From positions 62,001 through 126,000 of the forward strand of contig CAWDZG010000002.1 of assembly GCA_963806955.1 (NCBI GenBank): 64,000 nt of DNA. The letters run 5' to 3'. The notes beneath the pieces were generated by a model. It searched no databases. It was given only the letters and a program-made list of their open reading frames with translations, and had not been told where the DNA came from. Below are positions 1-7,783 of this stretch, one piece after another. Numbering within the stretch: the first letter of the stretch is position 1; every line of letters starts with the position of its first letter. The position numbers were made by a program, and so were the translations under genes. This DNA is from Gaiellasilicea sp963806955. GTDB taxonomy: Bacteria; Actinomycetota; Thermoleophilia; Gaiellales; Gaiellaceae.

Positions 1-2
1 CA

Positions 3-194
3 ATCCGCGACGGCAACCTCGACCGGCGCAACGTGACGATCACGCTGCTGGACGAGCAGCGGCAGGCAGTGCAGAGCTGGCGGCTGCGGAACGCCTGGCC
101 GGCGAAGCTCGACTACTCGACGCTGAACGCGCTCGGCAACGAGGTCGCGATCGAGACGCTCGAGCTCGCGCACGAAGGCTTCGAGGTCGAGTAG
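3..194 (+). CDS. Phage-tail-tube-like protein, gp19 family (5' end outside window)
   Basis: The open frame enters from the left edge and ends at TAG 192-194, giving 63 residues. The pattern W-R-L-R-N-A-W-P-x-K followed by L-N-A-L-G-N-E-V-A-I-E-T-L-E-L-A-H-E-G matches the C-terminus of T4-gp19-like tail tube proteins, where conserved residues precede the terminal ELAHEG. The family forms the inner tube of contractile tails, both in phages and in extracellular contractile injection systems of actinobacteria and other bacteria. No other tail gene follows within the window, so this is the right-hand end of the locus. Whether it belongs to a prophage or a contractile injection system cannot be decided from 64 codons. 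Confidence 0.85.
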   Translation: MRDGNLDRRNVTITLLDEQRQAVQSWRLRNAWPAKLDYSTLNALGNEVAIETLELAHEGFEVE

Positions 195-271
195 CCGGGC
201 GGCGAATCGGAACGATCATGATGCGAAACTGCGGACGAACGGGCACACTCGCCGCGATAGCGTTCGTGTAG

Positions 272-607
272 GGACACGGGAGTGCCCTTGGGGGTCGTTG
301 GAGTGAGCCGGGACGGCAGTTCGAAGATTCGACCAGCCGGTGCGCAGCGCCGTCTCGCTCGCCGGCGCGCACGGCTGGCAGCCTCGGCCCTGGCGCTCTA
401 CGTCACCGGGAGCGCTCGCTCACGGCCGACAGGGCCGCAAGCGTCGGACTGCCGACCCTGTTCGTCGCCCTCACCGCCTCGGCGTGGGCGATCCTCGTCG
501 CGACGTCGAGGCAGCTGCACATCGTTGCCGTCGCTGCACTCCTCGTCTCGATCCTGACCACCGTCCTCTGGTGGACGGCGTTGAGTCAGATCGCCAGGTC
601 GAGCTAG
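272..607 (+). other. Open frame for a small two-helix membrane protein, start not identifiable
   Basis: The frame open from 272 and ending TAG 605-607 encodes, from about 419, a high-GC3 stretch with two hydrophobic helices (LPTLFVALTASAWAILVAT and IVAVAALLVSILTTVLWW). No ATG, GTG or TTG lies in frame between the upstream stop (269-271) and the helices; only a CTG at about 446 is available. A GTG in another frame (282) precedes it, so a frameshifted 5' part is possible. The stop shares a CTAG with the era stop on the other strand. The stretch 195-271 between the tail gene and this frame holds nothing recognisable. Function unknown; it may be a real small protein, a remnant or a gene damaged by a sequence error. 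Confidence 0.4.
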
Positions 608-1464
608 AGGCCGAGCCGCTCCAGCTGCGCGTCGTCGCGGCGCCACTTCGGGCGCACCTTGACGACGAGCTCGAGGAAGACCTTGTGGCCGAGCAGCGCC
701 TCGATCTCGGGCCGCGCGCGCACGCCGATCTCGCGGATCATCGCGCCCTTCTTGCCGACGAGGATCTGCTTCTGCGACTCGGTCTCGACGAGCACGAACG
801 CGCGCAGCAGCTTCGCGTCCAGCTCCTCGATCTCGACCGAGATCGAGTGCGGCACCTCGTCGCGCGTCAGCTGGAGCGCCTTCTCGCGGATCAGCTCGGA
901 GATCCGCTCCTCGCTCGTCTGGTCGGTCGCCTCCTCGCGCGAGAAGTGCGGCTGTCCCTCCGGCAGCAGGTAGACGAGGTCGTCGCGCAGCTCGTCGATC
1001 CCGTCCTTCGTCTTCGCGCTCACCGGGTGGAGCGCGTGGAAGTCGCCCAGCTGAGCAGCCGCCTTCATCTGCGTGATGATGTGGCTCGGCTTCAGGTTGT
1101 CGACCTTGTTCACGGCGACGATCACGGGCTTGCCGAGCCCGTAGACGCGCCGCGCGATGAAGCGGTCGCCGCCGCCGACCCGGTCACGCGCGGAGAGGAC
1201 GAAGAGGACGGCATCGATGTCCTCGAACGACGTGTCCACCGTCTTCTGCATCCGCTGCGTCAGCTTGTCCATCGGCTTCTGGAAGCCGGGCAGGTCGACG
1301 AGCACGAGCTGCCAGTCGTCGCCGTTCGCGACGCCGAAGACGCGGCGTCGGGTCGTGTTCGGCACCCGCGACGTGATCGCCACCTTCTCCCCCACGAGCG
1401 CGTTCACGAGCGTCGACTTGCCGACGTTCGGCCGTCCGGCGACCGCGATGAAGCCGGCTCTCAC
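604..1464 (-). CDS. era: GTPase Era
   Basis: A 286-residue GTPase for 30S ribosome maturation. The G1 loop GRPNVGKST is at the N-terminus, G3 appears as DLPG (DTPG in most homologues), G4 is NKVD, and the C-terminal third carries the KH RNA-binding domain (SQKQILVGKKGAMIREIG). It binds the 3' end of 16S rRNA in the family. The GTG start at 1464 overlaps the cdd stop as GTGA, so translation is probably coupled. It is the last gene of the phoH-ybeY-dgkA-cdd-era run, a classical conserved order. Length is normal for the family. The stop shares the tetranucleotide CTAG with a plus-strand frame. Confidence 0.97.
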   Translation of the reverse strand: MRAGFIAVAGRPNVGKSTLVNALVGEKVAITSRVPNTTRRRVFGVANGDDWQLVLVDLPGFQKPMDKLTQRMQKTVDTSFEDIDAVLFVLSARDRVGGGDRFIARRVYGLGKPVIVAVNKVDNLKPSHIITQMKAAAQLGDFHALHPVSAKTKDGIDELRDDLVYLLPEGQPHFSREEATDQTSEERISELIREKALQLTRDEVPHSISVEIEELDAKLLRAFVLVETESQKQILVGKKGAMIREIGVRARPEIEALLGHKVFLELVVKVRPKWRRDDAQLERLGL

Positions 1465-1833
1465 GCGTCCGGGAACTGCCACGTGTCGGGCAGCAGCTCG
1501 GACGCCGCGTACGTGGCGATCGAGCCGTCCTCCCGCCGGAAGCTGACCTCGGGGATCCGGAACTCGTGCAGCCACTGGCGGCAGCCGCCGCACGGGGACG
1601 CGTTGATCCCGATCGCGGCGATCCGGCCGGGGCCGTAGCCGGCAGCCACCGCAGCGACGAGCGCGCTCTTCTCTGCGCAGACGCCGAGCGGGTAGGCGGC
1701 GTTCTCGACGTTGACGCCCTCGAACTCGCGCCCGTCGTCGGTCGCGCACGACGGCGCCGACGTGGTAGTTCGAGTACGGCGCGTACGCGCGGTCGGCGAC
1801 CGCCTCGGCCCTCGTCACCAGGTCCTCGCTCAT
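1461..1833 (-). CDS. cdd: Cytidine deaminase (apparent +1 frameshift near 1743)
   Basis: Cytidine deaminase hydrolyses cytidine/deoxycytidine to uridine/deoxyuridine in pyrimidine salvage. The N-terminal part (MSEDLVTRAEAVADRAYAPY, then SNYHVGAVV) and the C-terminal part are in different frames. Reading out one base near 1743 gives V-R-T-D-D-G-R-E-F-E-G and then the zinc site C-A-E-K-S with P-C-G-G-C-R-Q, i.e. the tetrameric Cys-type enzyme of 123 residues, normal length. The span is 373 nt, one more than a multiple of three, consistent with a single inserted base. Starts ATG 1833, overlapping the dgkA stop as ATGA. A sequence error is more likely than a broken gene, since both halves are fully conserved. 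Confidence 0.88.
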
Positions 1834-2549
1834 GTCGCCACCTGGAAGACGGCGAGCGTGACGATCGCGCCGAGCAGGCCGCCGTAGGCGACCTCGACCG
1901 AGGAGTGGACTCCGGATTCGACACGCGTCTGGGCCACGAGCAACGCCATGATGAACGTCAGCGACGAGATCAGGAAGTGGTGCTCGGAGTTGTCGAGGAT
2001 CAGCGTCGCCGCCATCCAGCCGGCGAAGGCGACCGCGGCGTGGCCGGAGGGGAGCCCGCCCCGCAGCGGCGAGCCGCGGCCGGTGAGTGCCTTCGTGGCG
2101 ATCACGGCGATCGTCGTCAGCACGAGCGCGATCAGCGTCAGCTCGGCCGGGACGTTCGTGAGCCGGTCGAGCAGCTTCGAGCTCCGCTCGGCGACCTGGC
2201 CGGAGAAGACGAGGTAGCCGACCGCGACCGCGACGCCGGTCGCGATCAGGACGGCACCGGCGGCGATGTCCTTGGCGAGCTTCGCCATCGGGTCGAACGA
2301 GGTCGTCGCGACGTCGATCGCCGCCTCGACCGCGGTGTTCAGCATCTCGGCGATCAGGACGAACGCGATCGCGAGCAGCAGCGCGATCAGCTCGAGCTTG
2401 TCGACGCCCGAGATCAGCGCCGCGACGAGCACGAGCACGGCGACCGCGAAGTGGATCCGCATGTTCCGCTGCGTGCGGAGCACGTGGATGATCCCCTCGA
2501 AGGCGAAGTTGAACGACTCGAGGACCGATGGCGCGCGGCGGCTGCTCAT
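1830..2549 (-). CDS. DgkA-type lipid kinase fused to PAP2 phosphatase
   Basis: A 239-residue membrane protein with two enzyme domains. Residues 1 to about 120 are a prokaryotic diacylglycerol/undecaprenol kinase with the hallmark A-E-M-L-N-T-A-V-E-A-A-I-D on the second helix. Residues about 130 to 239 are a PAP2 phosphatase with L-P-S-G-H (PSGH motif) and the later G-V-H-S-S-V-E-V-A-Y. Family knowledge: the first phosphorylates undecaprenol or diacylglycerol, the second removes lipid phosphate or pyrophosphate. Having both in one chain suggests undecaprenyl phosphate recycling for the cell wall. Overlaps ybeY (ATGA) and cdd (ATGA). Confidence 0.93.
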   Translation of the reverse strand: MSSRRAPSVLESFNFAFEGIIHVLRTQRNMRIHFAVAVLVLVAALISGVDKLELIALLLAIAFVLIAEMLNTAVEAAIDVATTSFDPMAKLAKDIAAGAVLIATGVAVAVGYLVFSGQVAERSSKLLDRLTNVPAELTLIALVLTTIAVIATKALTGRGSPLRGGLPSGHAAVAFAGWMAATLILDNSEHHFLISSLTFIMALLVAQTRVESGVHSSVEVAYGGLLGAIVTLAVFQVAT

Positions 2550-2924
2550 GCGAGCGCCGCCTCCCGTGCTTCCATCTCGGCCCCGTGGTCGTAGCCGAGC
2601 AGGTGCAGCAGCCCGTGCACGAGCGGCCCCCGCCAGGCCTCGCCGACGACCTGCGGGCAGATGACGACGTCGCCGAGCGCGCGCGGCAGCCCCGCGGGCA
2701 GCTCCTCGCGGCCGTCGAGCGGGAACGAGAGCACGTCGGTCGCCTCGTCGATGCCCAGGTGGTCGCGCTTCAGCGTCCGCATCTCGTCCGGCCCTGCGAA
2801 CGCGAGCCCGAGCTCGCCGTCGTCGACCCCCTCGGCCGCCAGCACCCGCCGTGCCAAGTCCGACCGCCGCGGCCTCGTCGACCTCCACCCCGCTCCGGTT
2901 CTCGACCTCGACGGCGACGGTCAT
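2546..2924 (-). CDS. ybeY: Endoribonuclease YbeY (apparent +1 frameshift near 2856)
   Basis: A metal-dependent RNase for 16S rRNA maturation and ribosome quality control. The zinc site H-G-L-L-H-L-L-G-Y-D-H is intact. The N-terminus MTVAVEVENRSGVEVDEAAA followed by VGL is one frame away from ARRVLAAEGVDDG; deleting one base near 2856 (CTTGG to CTGG) joins them into 125 residues, the usual length. The span of 379 nt agrees with a single insertion. Starts ATG 2924 overlapping the phoH stop (ATGA) and ends overlapping the dgkA start. Confidence 0.9.
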
Positions 2925-3881
2925 TTCTTCCGCGCCGTGCCCGTCTCCTCGGCGTGGAGCTTGTACGCCTCGACGATCCGCTGGACGAGCTTGTGGCGGA
3001 CGACGTCCTCGTGCGAGAACTCGACGAAGCCGATCCCGTCGATCGAGCTGAGGATGTCGCGCACCTGGATCAGGCCGGACGCCTGGTCGCGGGGCAGGTC
3101 GATCTGGGTGATGTCGCCGGTGACGACGACCTTCGAGCCGAAGCCGAGCCGGGTGAGGAACATCTGCATCTGCTCCGGGCGAGGTGTTCTGCGCCTCGTC
3201 GAGGATGATGAACGAGTCGTTGAGCGTGCGGCCGCGCATGAACGCGAGCGGTGCGACCTCGACGGTGCCGCGCTCCATGTAGGCGGCGAGCCGGTCGGGA
3301 TCCATCATGTCGTAGAGCGCGTCGAAGAGCGGGCGCATGTACGGGTCGACCTTCGCGAGCATGTCCCCCGGCAGGAAGCCGAGCCGCTCGCCGGCCTCGA
3401 TCGCCGGGCGCGTGAGGATGATCCGGCCGACCTGCTTCTCGGTCAGCGCCGCAACGGCGAGCGCGATCGCCAGGTAGGTCTTGCCCGTGCCGGCGGGGCC
3501 GATGCCGAACGTGACGGTGGAGCTGCGGATCGAGTCGACGTAGCGCTTCTGCGTCACTGTCTTCGGCGCGATCTTCTTGCCCCGGTGCCGCCAGACGACA
3601 TCCTCGAAGACCTCACGGATGTCGGCGGCCTGGTCGAGTGCCGCGACGACTGCACCGACGGTGTCCGGGCCGATCTCGTGCCCGCCCTCGACCAGCTCGA
3701 CGAGCTCGTCGACGACGGCGCGCGCCGCGGCAACCTGGTCGTCCTCGCCCTCGATCGTCAGCTGGTTGCCGCGCAGGCGCAGCGTGCAGCTGAGCCGGGC
3801 GCGCAGCGCGTCGAGCACGCCGTCGGCGATGCCCGCGAGCTCCGCGGCGACCTCGTTCGGGACGGAAAGCGTTTCCTGCAC
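2921..3881 (-). CDS. phoH: PhoH-family ATPase (apparent +1 frameshift near 3178)
   Basis: A cytoplasmic ATPase/helicase-like protein usually linked to RNA metabolism. Walker A is G-P-A-G-T-G-K-T and Walker B is I-I-L-D-E-A-Q-N. Directly after DEAQNTSP the frame changes; removing one base in the CCC run near 3178 restores P-E-Q-M-Q-M-F-L-T-R-L-G and the rest of the domain, ending in T-A-R-K-K. The corrected protein is 319 residues, typical. The first 75 residues are the KH-like N-terminal region. The best start is GTG 3881 (VQETLSVPNEV). Followed by ybeY with an ATGA overlap, as in many bacteria. Confidence 0.9.
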
Positions 3882-3907
3882 CCGGCTCAGTGTAGGTCGG
3901 GCGCCGG

Positions 3908-4351
3908 TTAGGCGAGCTTCTCGCGCACGAGTTGGCTCACGGCCGACCCGTCGGCGCGGCCTGCGACCTGCGGCATCACGTCCGCCATCACGCGGCCGAT
4001 GTCGCGCATGCTCGTCGCGCCGACCTCGGCGATCACGTCGTCGACGATCTCCTCGAGCTCGTCCTCGCTCATCGGCTCGGGCATGAACTCCTCGAGCACG
4101 TCGAGCTCGTCGTCCTCCTTGTCGGCCTGCTCCTCGCGTCCGGCACTGCGGAACGCCTCGGATGCCTCGATCCGCTTCTTGCGCTCGCGCTGCAGCACCT
4201 GGAGCTCCTCGCCCTCGGTGAGCGGACGCTGCAGTTCCTTCTCCGCGCCCTGCAGGCTGGAGAGGATCAGGCGCAGCGCGTCGCGGCGCGCGGTGTCGCC
4301 CTCGCGCATCGCGTCGGCGAGCTGCTCCTTGATCTCGGCGATCAGGCTCAT
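3908..4351 (-). CDS. yqeY: GatB/YqeY domain protein
   Basis: A 147-residue protein of the YqeY family, the free-standing relative of the C-terminal tRNA-binding domain of GatB, the amidotransferase for Gln-tRNA/Asn-tRNA. The N-terminal helices (MSLIAEIKEQLADAMREGDT) and the C-terminal motif with M-A-D-V-M-P-Q-V-A-G-R-A-D-G are typical. Function in the family is not well settled; a role in tRNA-linked metabolism is inferred. Overlaps the HIT gene stop as ATGA and precedes phoH by 26 nt. Confidence 0.9.
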   Translation of the reverse strand: MSLIAEIKEQLADAMREGDTARRDALRLILSSLQGAEKELQRPLTEGEELQVLQRERKKRIEASEAFRSAGREEQADKEDDELDVLEEFMPEPMSEDELEEIVDDVIAEVGATSMRDIGRVMADVMPQVAGRADGSAVSQLVREKLA

Positions 4352-4680
4352 GCGGGCATCCCGCGCATCTTCCCACCCAGCACGTGCCAGTGCAGGTGGA
4401 AGACGGTCTGGCCGCCCCCCGGGCCGACGTTGACGACGACGCGGTAGTCCTCGAGGCCGGCGCCCCGCGCGACCTCGGCGACGAACTCCAGCATCCGCTT
4501 CGACTCGTCCGCCGGGAAGGCGCCGACGTCGCGGAACGTGTCGACGTGGCGCTCGGGCAGGACGAGCAGGTGCGTCTCCGCCTGCGGGTTGATGTCGCGG
4601 ATCGCGACGAACCCGTCGCCCTTCGCGACGTGGTCGCCGTCGCGGGCGAGCGTGCAGAACAGGCAGTCGTCAGGCGACAT
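4348..4680 (-). CDS. HIT-family hydrolase
   Basis: A 110-residue histidine-triad protein. The zinc-like C-L-F-C near the N-terminus and the catalytic H-L-H-W-H at the C-terminus (HxHxHxx pattern) are visible, with N-V-G-P-G-G-G-Q-T before it. The family hydrolyses nucleoside phosphoramidates and related AMP conjugates. The start chosen is ATG 4680 (MSPDDCLFC), which overlaps the end of mtaB by 11 nt; a start ten codons upstream would overlap more and adds no conserved residues. Confidence 0.93.
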   Translation of the reverse strand: MSPDDCLFCTLARDGDHVAKGDGFVAIRDINPQAETHLLVLPERHVDTFRDVGAFPADESKRMLEFVAEVARGAGLEDYRVVVNVGPGGGQTVFHLHWHVLGGKMRGMPA

Positions 4681-5860
4681 CGGCGAGCACTCCCTCCTCG
4701 GTGACGGCACGGCCCCGCACGCTCACGAGCTCCCCGACCGGGGCCTCGACGAGCCAGGGCGAGTAGTCGGCACCGTACCCGCGTCCCGGCCGGTCGACGA
4801 GGACGACGTCCTCCCGGCCGATCTTCGCCGCCCAGCGGGCGCGGCAGGCCTCGTCGGAGAGCGCGCGCAGGCGGGCACTCCGCTCCTTCTTCACCTCGGG
4901 CGGGACCGGATCGGCGGCGGCGGTCGTCGTCCCTGGCCGCGGCGAGTACGGGAAGACGTGCACCTTCGTCAGCCCCGCCGCCCGCACGGTCTCGAGCGTC
5001 CGCTCGAAGGCGGCGTCGTCCTCGGCCGGGAAGCCGACGATCACGTCCGCGGTCAGGTTGAAGCCGGCGAGCGGCTCCAGCTTGCGCAGGTACGTCTCGG
5101 CTGTGTAGCGACGCGCCATCGCGCGCAGGACGCGGTCGTCGCCCGACTGGAGCGGCACGTGCAGGTGCGGCGCGACCACCGGCGTCTCGCGCAGCGCCGC
5201 GACCAGGTCGTCGTCGACGTGGTTGATCTCGATCGACGAGAGGCGCAGGCGCTCGACGCCCTCGATCGCGCCGGCGGCGCGGATCAGTCCGGGCAGGCGG
5301 ACGCCGCCGTCGCGAAAGAGCCCGAGGTTGACCCCGGTGAGCACGATCTCGCGGTGCCCCTGCGCGACGCGTTTCCGGATCTCCGCGAGCACGGCGTCGG
5401 CGCTGCGGCTGCGGGTGGCGCCGCGCACGAGCGGGATCACGCAGAACGCGCACGAGAACGAGCAGCCGTCCTGGATCTTGACGAACGCGCGGACCCGCTC
5501 GAGCCGTGCGTCGGCCTGGACGCAGGCGATCGCGCCCACGTCGCCGGCGACCGTCTCGACCGCCTGCTCGATCTGCCCCCGGACGACGGTGACGTTCTCG
5601 GGCAGGCCGGCGAAGGCGTCGCGGGACAGGCGCGCACCGCAGCCCGTCACGTACACGCGGCCGTGCGTCCGGGCCGCACGCGACGCGGCCTGGCGCGACT
5701 TCGCCAGTCCCTCGTTCGTGACGCAGCAGGTGTTGACGACGGCGACGTCGCCCGCGCCCTCGGCCTCGTGATGGCCGTCGCGGACAAGCCGCTCGCGCAG
5801 TGCCTGCGCATCGGTCTGGGAGACCTTGCAGCCGAGAAAACGGACGGAAAAGCTCGCCAT
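4670..5860 (-). CDS. mtaB: tRNA methylthiotransferase, MtaB-like
   Basis: A 396-residue radical-SAM methylthiotransferase. The N-terminal MTTase domain has F-L-G-C-K-V-S-Q-T-D and V-N-T-C-C-V-T; the radical SAM cluster is C-S-F-S-C-A-F-C (CxxxCxxC). MtaB modifies t6A37 of tRNA to ms2t6A in the family; the GCK(V)xQ variant favours MtaB over MiaB. A TRAM-like tail closes the protein. It lies between prmA and the HIT gene in the minus-strand run; the prmA-mtaB-HIT order is common in bacteria. Confidence 0.9.
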   Translation of the reverse strand: MASFSVRFLGCKVSQTDAQALRERLVRDGHHEAEGAGDVAVVNTCCVTNEGLAKSRQAASRAARTHGRVYVTGCGARLSRDAFAGLPENVTVVRGQIEQAVETVAGDVGAIACVQADARLERVRAFVKIQDGCSFSCAFCVIPLVRGATRSRSADAVLAEIRKRVAQGHREIVLTGVNLGLFRDGGVRLPGLIRAAGAIEGVERLRLSSIEINHVDDDLVAALRETPVVAPHLHVPLQSGDDRVLRAMARRYTAETYLRKLEPLAGFNLTADVIVGFPAEDDAAFERTLETVRAAGLTKVHVFPYSPRPGTTTAAADPVPPEVKKERSARLRALSDEACRARWAAKIGREDVVLVDRPGRGYGADYSPWLVEAPVGELVSVRGRAVTEEGVLADVA

Positions 5861-5872
5861 CGCGGCGAAAGG

Positions 5873-6640
5873 CTACTGACGGACGTGCAGGTCCGCAGCC
5901 CAGCCGCCGTCCTGGACGCGCCGCTCGAGGCGGTAGCCGTCGAGCTGCGGCTCGTCGGAGACGAGGTAGCCGGAGGTGATCGCGCGCGGTGCGCGGAGCC
6001 TCGGCGCGAGCGCGACGACGGCCTCGGCGGCGATGTTCGCGAGCGCGAGCTGGGCGTCCGGGAGCGCGTCGGTGCGCAGGTCGGCCTGGTGGACGTCGAT
6101 CGCGACGCCGTTGTCGGCGGCGTTTCGCTGTGTCGCCTCGACGGCCTGGGGATCGAAGTCGAAGGCCAGCACGGGCGCGAAGCCGAGCTTGGCGGCGGCG
6201 ATCGAGAGCACGCCCGACCCGCAGCCGACATCGAGCACGCTCCCCCGCTCCTCCTGCTCCAGCAGCTGGAGGCAGAGCCGGGTCGTCGGGTGGCCGCCGG
6301 TGCCGAAGGCGCGGCCCGGGTCGATCACGACCGCGGTCGCACCTTCGTCCGGCTCCTCCCAGGGAGGGCCGATCCACAGCGAGCCGACGCGCACCGGCCG
6401 GTGGAACTGGCGCCAGCGGTCGGCCCAGTCGTCCTCGACGTCCGAGGCGGCCGCGCCGCCGAAGGCCTGCCAGATCCGCTCCTCGCCGGCGGCGTTCGTG
6501 TACGCGGCGAGCTCGAGCGCACCGCCGCTTCCGTCGATCTCCTCGAAGCCCTCGGGGAACAGCTCCAGCATCACCGCCCGCGCCTCTTCCGCCCGGGCGT
6601 CGGGGACGGTGACCGAGACACGGCGGAGCAGCGGGCTCAG
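5873..6640 (-). CDS. prmA: Ribosomal protein L11 methyltransferase
   Basis: A SAM-dependent methyltransferase of about 255 residues for L11. Motif I is V-L-D-V-G-C-G-S-G-V-L-S-I-A-A, preceded by A-F-G-T-G-G-H-P-T-T, which is diagnostic for PrmA; motif IV is L-A-N-I-A-A-E. No ATG, GTG or TTG exists at the 5' end in frame; the frame becomes protein-like at a CTG (6638-6640) that overlaps the dnaJ stop as CTGA. I take this CTG as the likely start, but a start error or an indel remains possible. The dnaJ-prmA order is widespread. Confidence 0.9.
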   Translation of the reverse strand: MSPLLRRVSVTVPDARAEEARAVMLELFPEGFEEIDGSGGALELAAYTNAAGEERIWQAFGGAAASDVEDDWADRWRQFHRPVRVGSLWIGPPWEEPDEGATAVVIDPGRAFGTGGHPTTRLCLQLLEQEERGSVLDVGCGSGVLSIAAAKLGFAPVLAFDFDPQAVEATQRNAADNGVAIDVHQADLRTDALPDAQLALANIAAEAVVALAPRLRAPRAITSGYLVSDEPQLDGYRLERRVQDGGWAADLHVRQ

Positions 6641-7752
6641 CGGATCGCGTTTCTGAGCTTCTCGAAGAAGCCCTCGTCGCGCCGGTAGGTGTCCTCGCCG
6701 GAGAGCTGCTCGAAGCGGTCGAGCAACTCGCGCTGCTCGTCGGTGAGGTTGCGCGGGACGGCGACGTTGACCAGCACACGGTGGTCGCCGCGGCCCGAGC
6801 GCTGCAGCGACGGCATTCCCTTGCCTCGGAGCGTGCGCACCTCGCCCGGCTGGGTCCCCGGCTCGAATTCGAGCTCGACCTCGCCGTCGAGCGTCGGCAC
6901 CGTCACCGTGGCACCGCGGGTGGCCTGGACGATCGTGAGGTCGACCTGGGCGAGGATGTCGTCGCCGTCGCGCTCGAAGCGCGCGTCGCGTGTGACGTGC
7001 ACCTCGACGTAGGCGTCCCCGGGGAGACCCCCCTGCGCGCCCGCGTGACCGGCGCTGCGGATGCGAATGCGCTGGCCGTCGTGGATGCCGGCCGGGATCT
7101 CGACCTCGAGCTCCCGCGTCTCGATCGTGCGTCCCGCGCCGGCGCACTCCGTGCACGGCGTCTCGACGATCTCCCCCGCACCGCGGCAGGCCGGGCAGGC
7201 CTGCGTGCGGACGAACTCGCCGAAGACGCTGCGCGAGACCTGCTGCAGCTGGCCGCGGCCGGCGCACGTCTCGCACGCGACCCGCGCGGTGCCCGGCTCG
7301 GCCCCGTCGCCGCCGCAGTGCGCGCACGCGACCGCGACCTCGAGCTCGACCGTCCGCGTCACGCCGGCGAACGCGTCGGCGAGCTCGATCGCAACGGTCG
7401 CGCCGACGTCGCCCCCGCGGGCGCGGGCGCCCCGGCTGCGCGCGAAGATGTCGTCGCCGAAGAAGGCGGAGAAGATGTCGCTCAGGTTGGAGAAGTCGAC
7501 GTCGCTCGGTGCGTAGCCGCCGCGCCGGAGGCCGGCGTGCCCGTAGCGGTCGTAGAGCTGGCGCCGCTCGGTGTCGGAGAGCACTTCGTACGCCTCGGCG
7601 ACGGCGCGGAACCGCTCCTGGGCGTCGGGCTCCTGCGAGACGTCGGGGTGCAGCTCGCGCGCGAGCTTGCGAAACGCCTTCTTGATCTCCGCGTCGGTCG
7701 CGCTGCGCTCGACCCCGAGCAGCTCGTAGTAGTCGCGTTCGGCGGTGGCCAT
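6637..7752 (-). CDS. dnaJ: Chaperone DnaJ
   Basis: A full type I DnaJ of 371 residues. It has the J-domain with H-P-D (RELHPDVSQ), a short G-rich linker, four zinc-finger repeats (CAHCGGDG, CETCAGRG, CPACRGAG, CTECAGAG) and the C-terminal substrate-binding domain. It stimulates DnaK ATPase and delivers unfolded proteins. It sits 31 nt downstream of hrcA, the repressor of class I heat-shock genes, on the same strand, so the two are probably co-transcribed. Confidence 0.97.
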   Translation of the reverse strand: MATAERDYYELLGVERSATDAEIKKAFRKLARELHPDVSQEPDAQERFRAVAEAYEVLSDTERRQLYDRYGHAGLRRGGYAPSDVDFSNLSDIFSAFFGDDIFARSRGARARGGDVGATVAIELADAFAGVTRTVELEVAVACAHCGGDGAEPGTARVACETCAGRGQLQQVSRSVFGEFVRTQACPACRGAGEIVETPCTECAGAGRTIETRELEVEIPAGIHDGQRIRIRSAGHAGAQGGLPGDAYVEVHVTRDARFERDGDDILAQVDLTIVQATRGATVTVPTLDGEVELEFEPGTQPGEVRTLRGKGMPSLQRSGRGDHRVLVNVAVPRNLTDEQRELLDRFEQLSGEDTYRRDEGFFEKLRNAIR

Positions 7753-7783
7753 CGGCTAAGCGTAGCCCCCGCCCCGGCCGCGG

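Noticed and set aside
340..1638. Long plus-strand open frames opposite era, phoH, mtaB, lepA and other genes
   Set aside because: They are low-complexity Arg/Ala/Asp-rich antisense frames caused by GC-biased codon use of the real minus-strand genes; no family motif is present.
3170..3185. Programmed frameshifting in phoH, holA and others
   Set aside because: No X-XXY-YYZ slippery heptamer or consistent downstream structure is seen, the positions differ among unrelated genes, and homologues are in one frame; sequence error is simpler.
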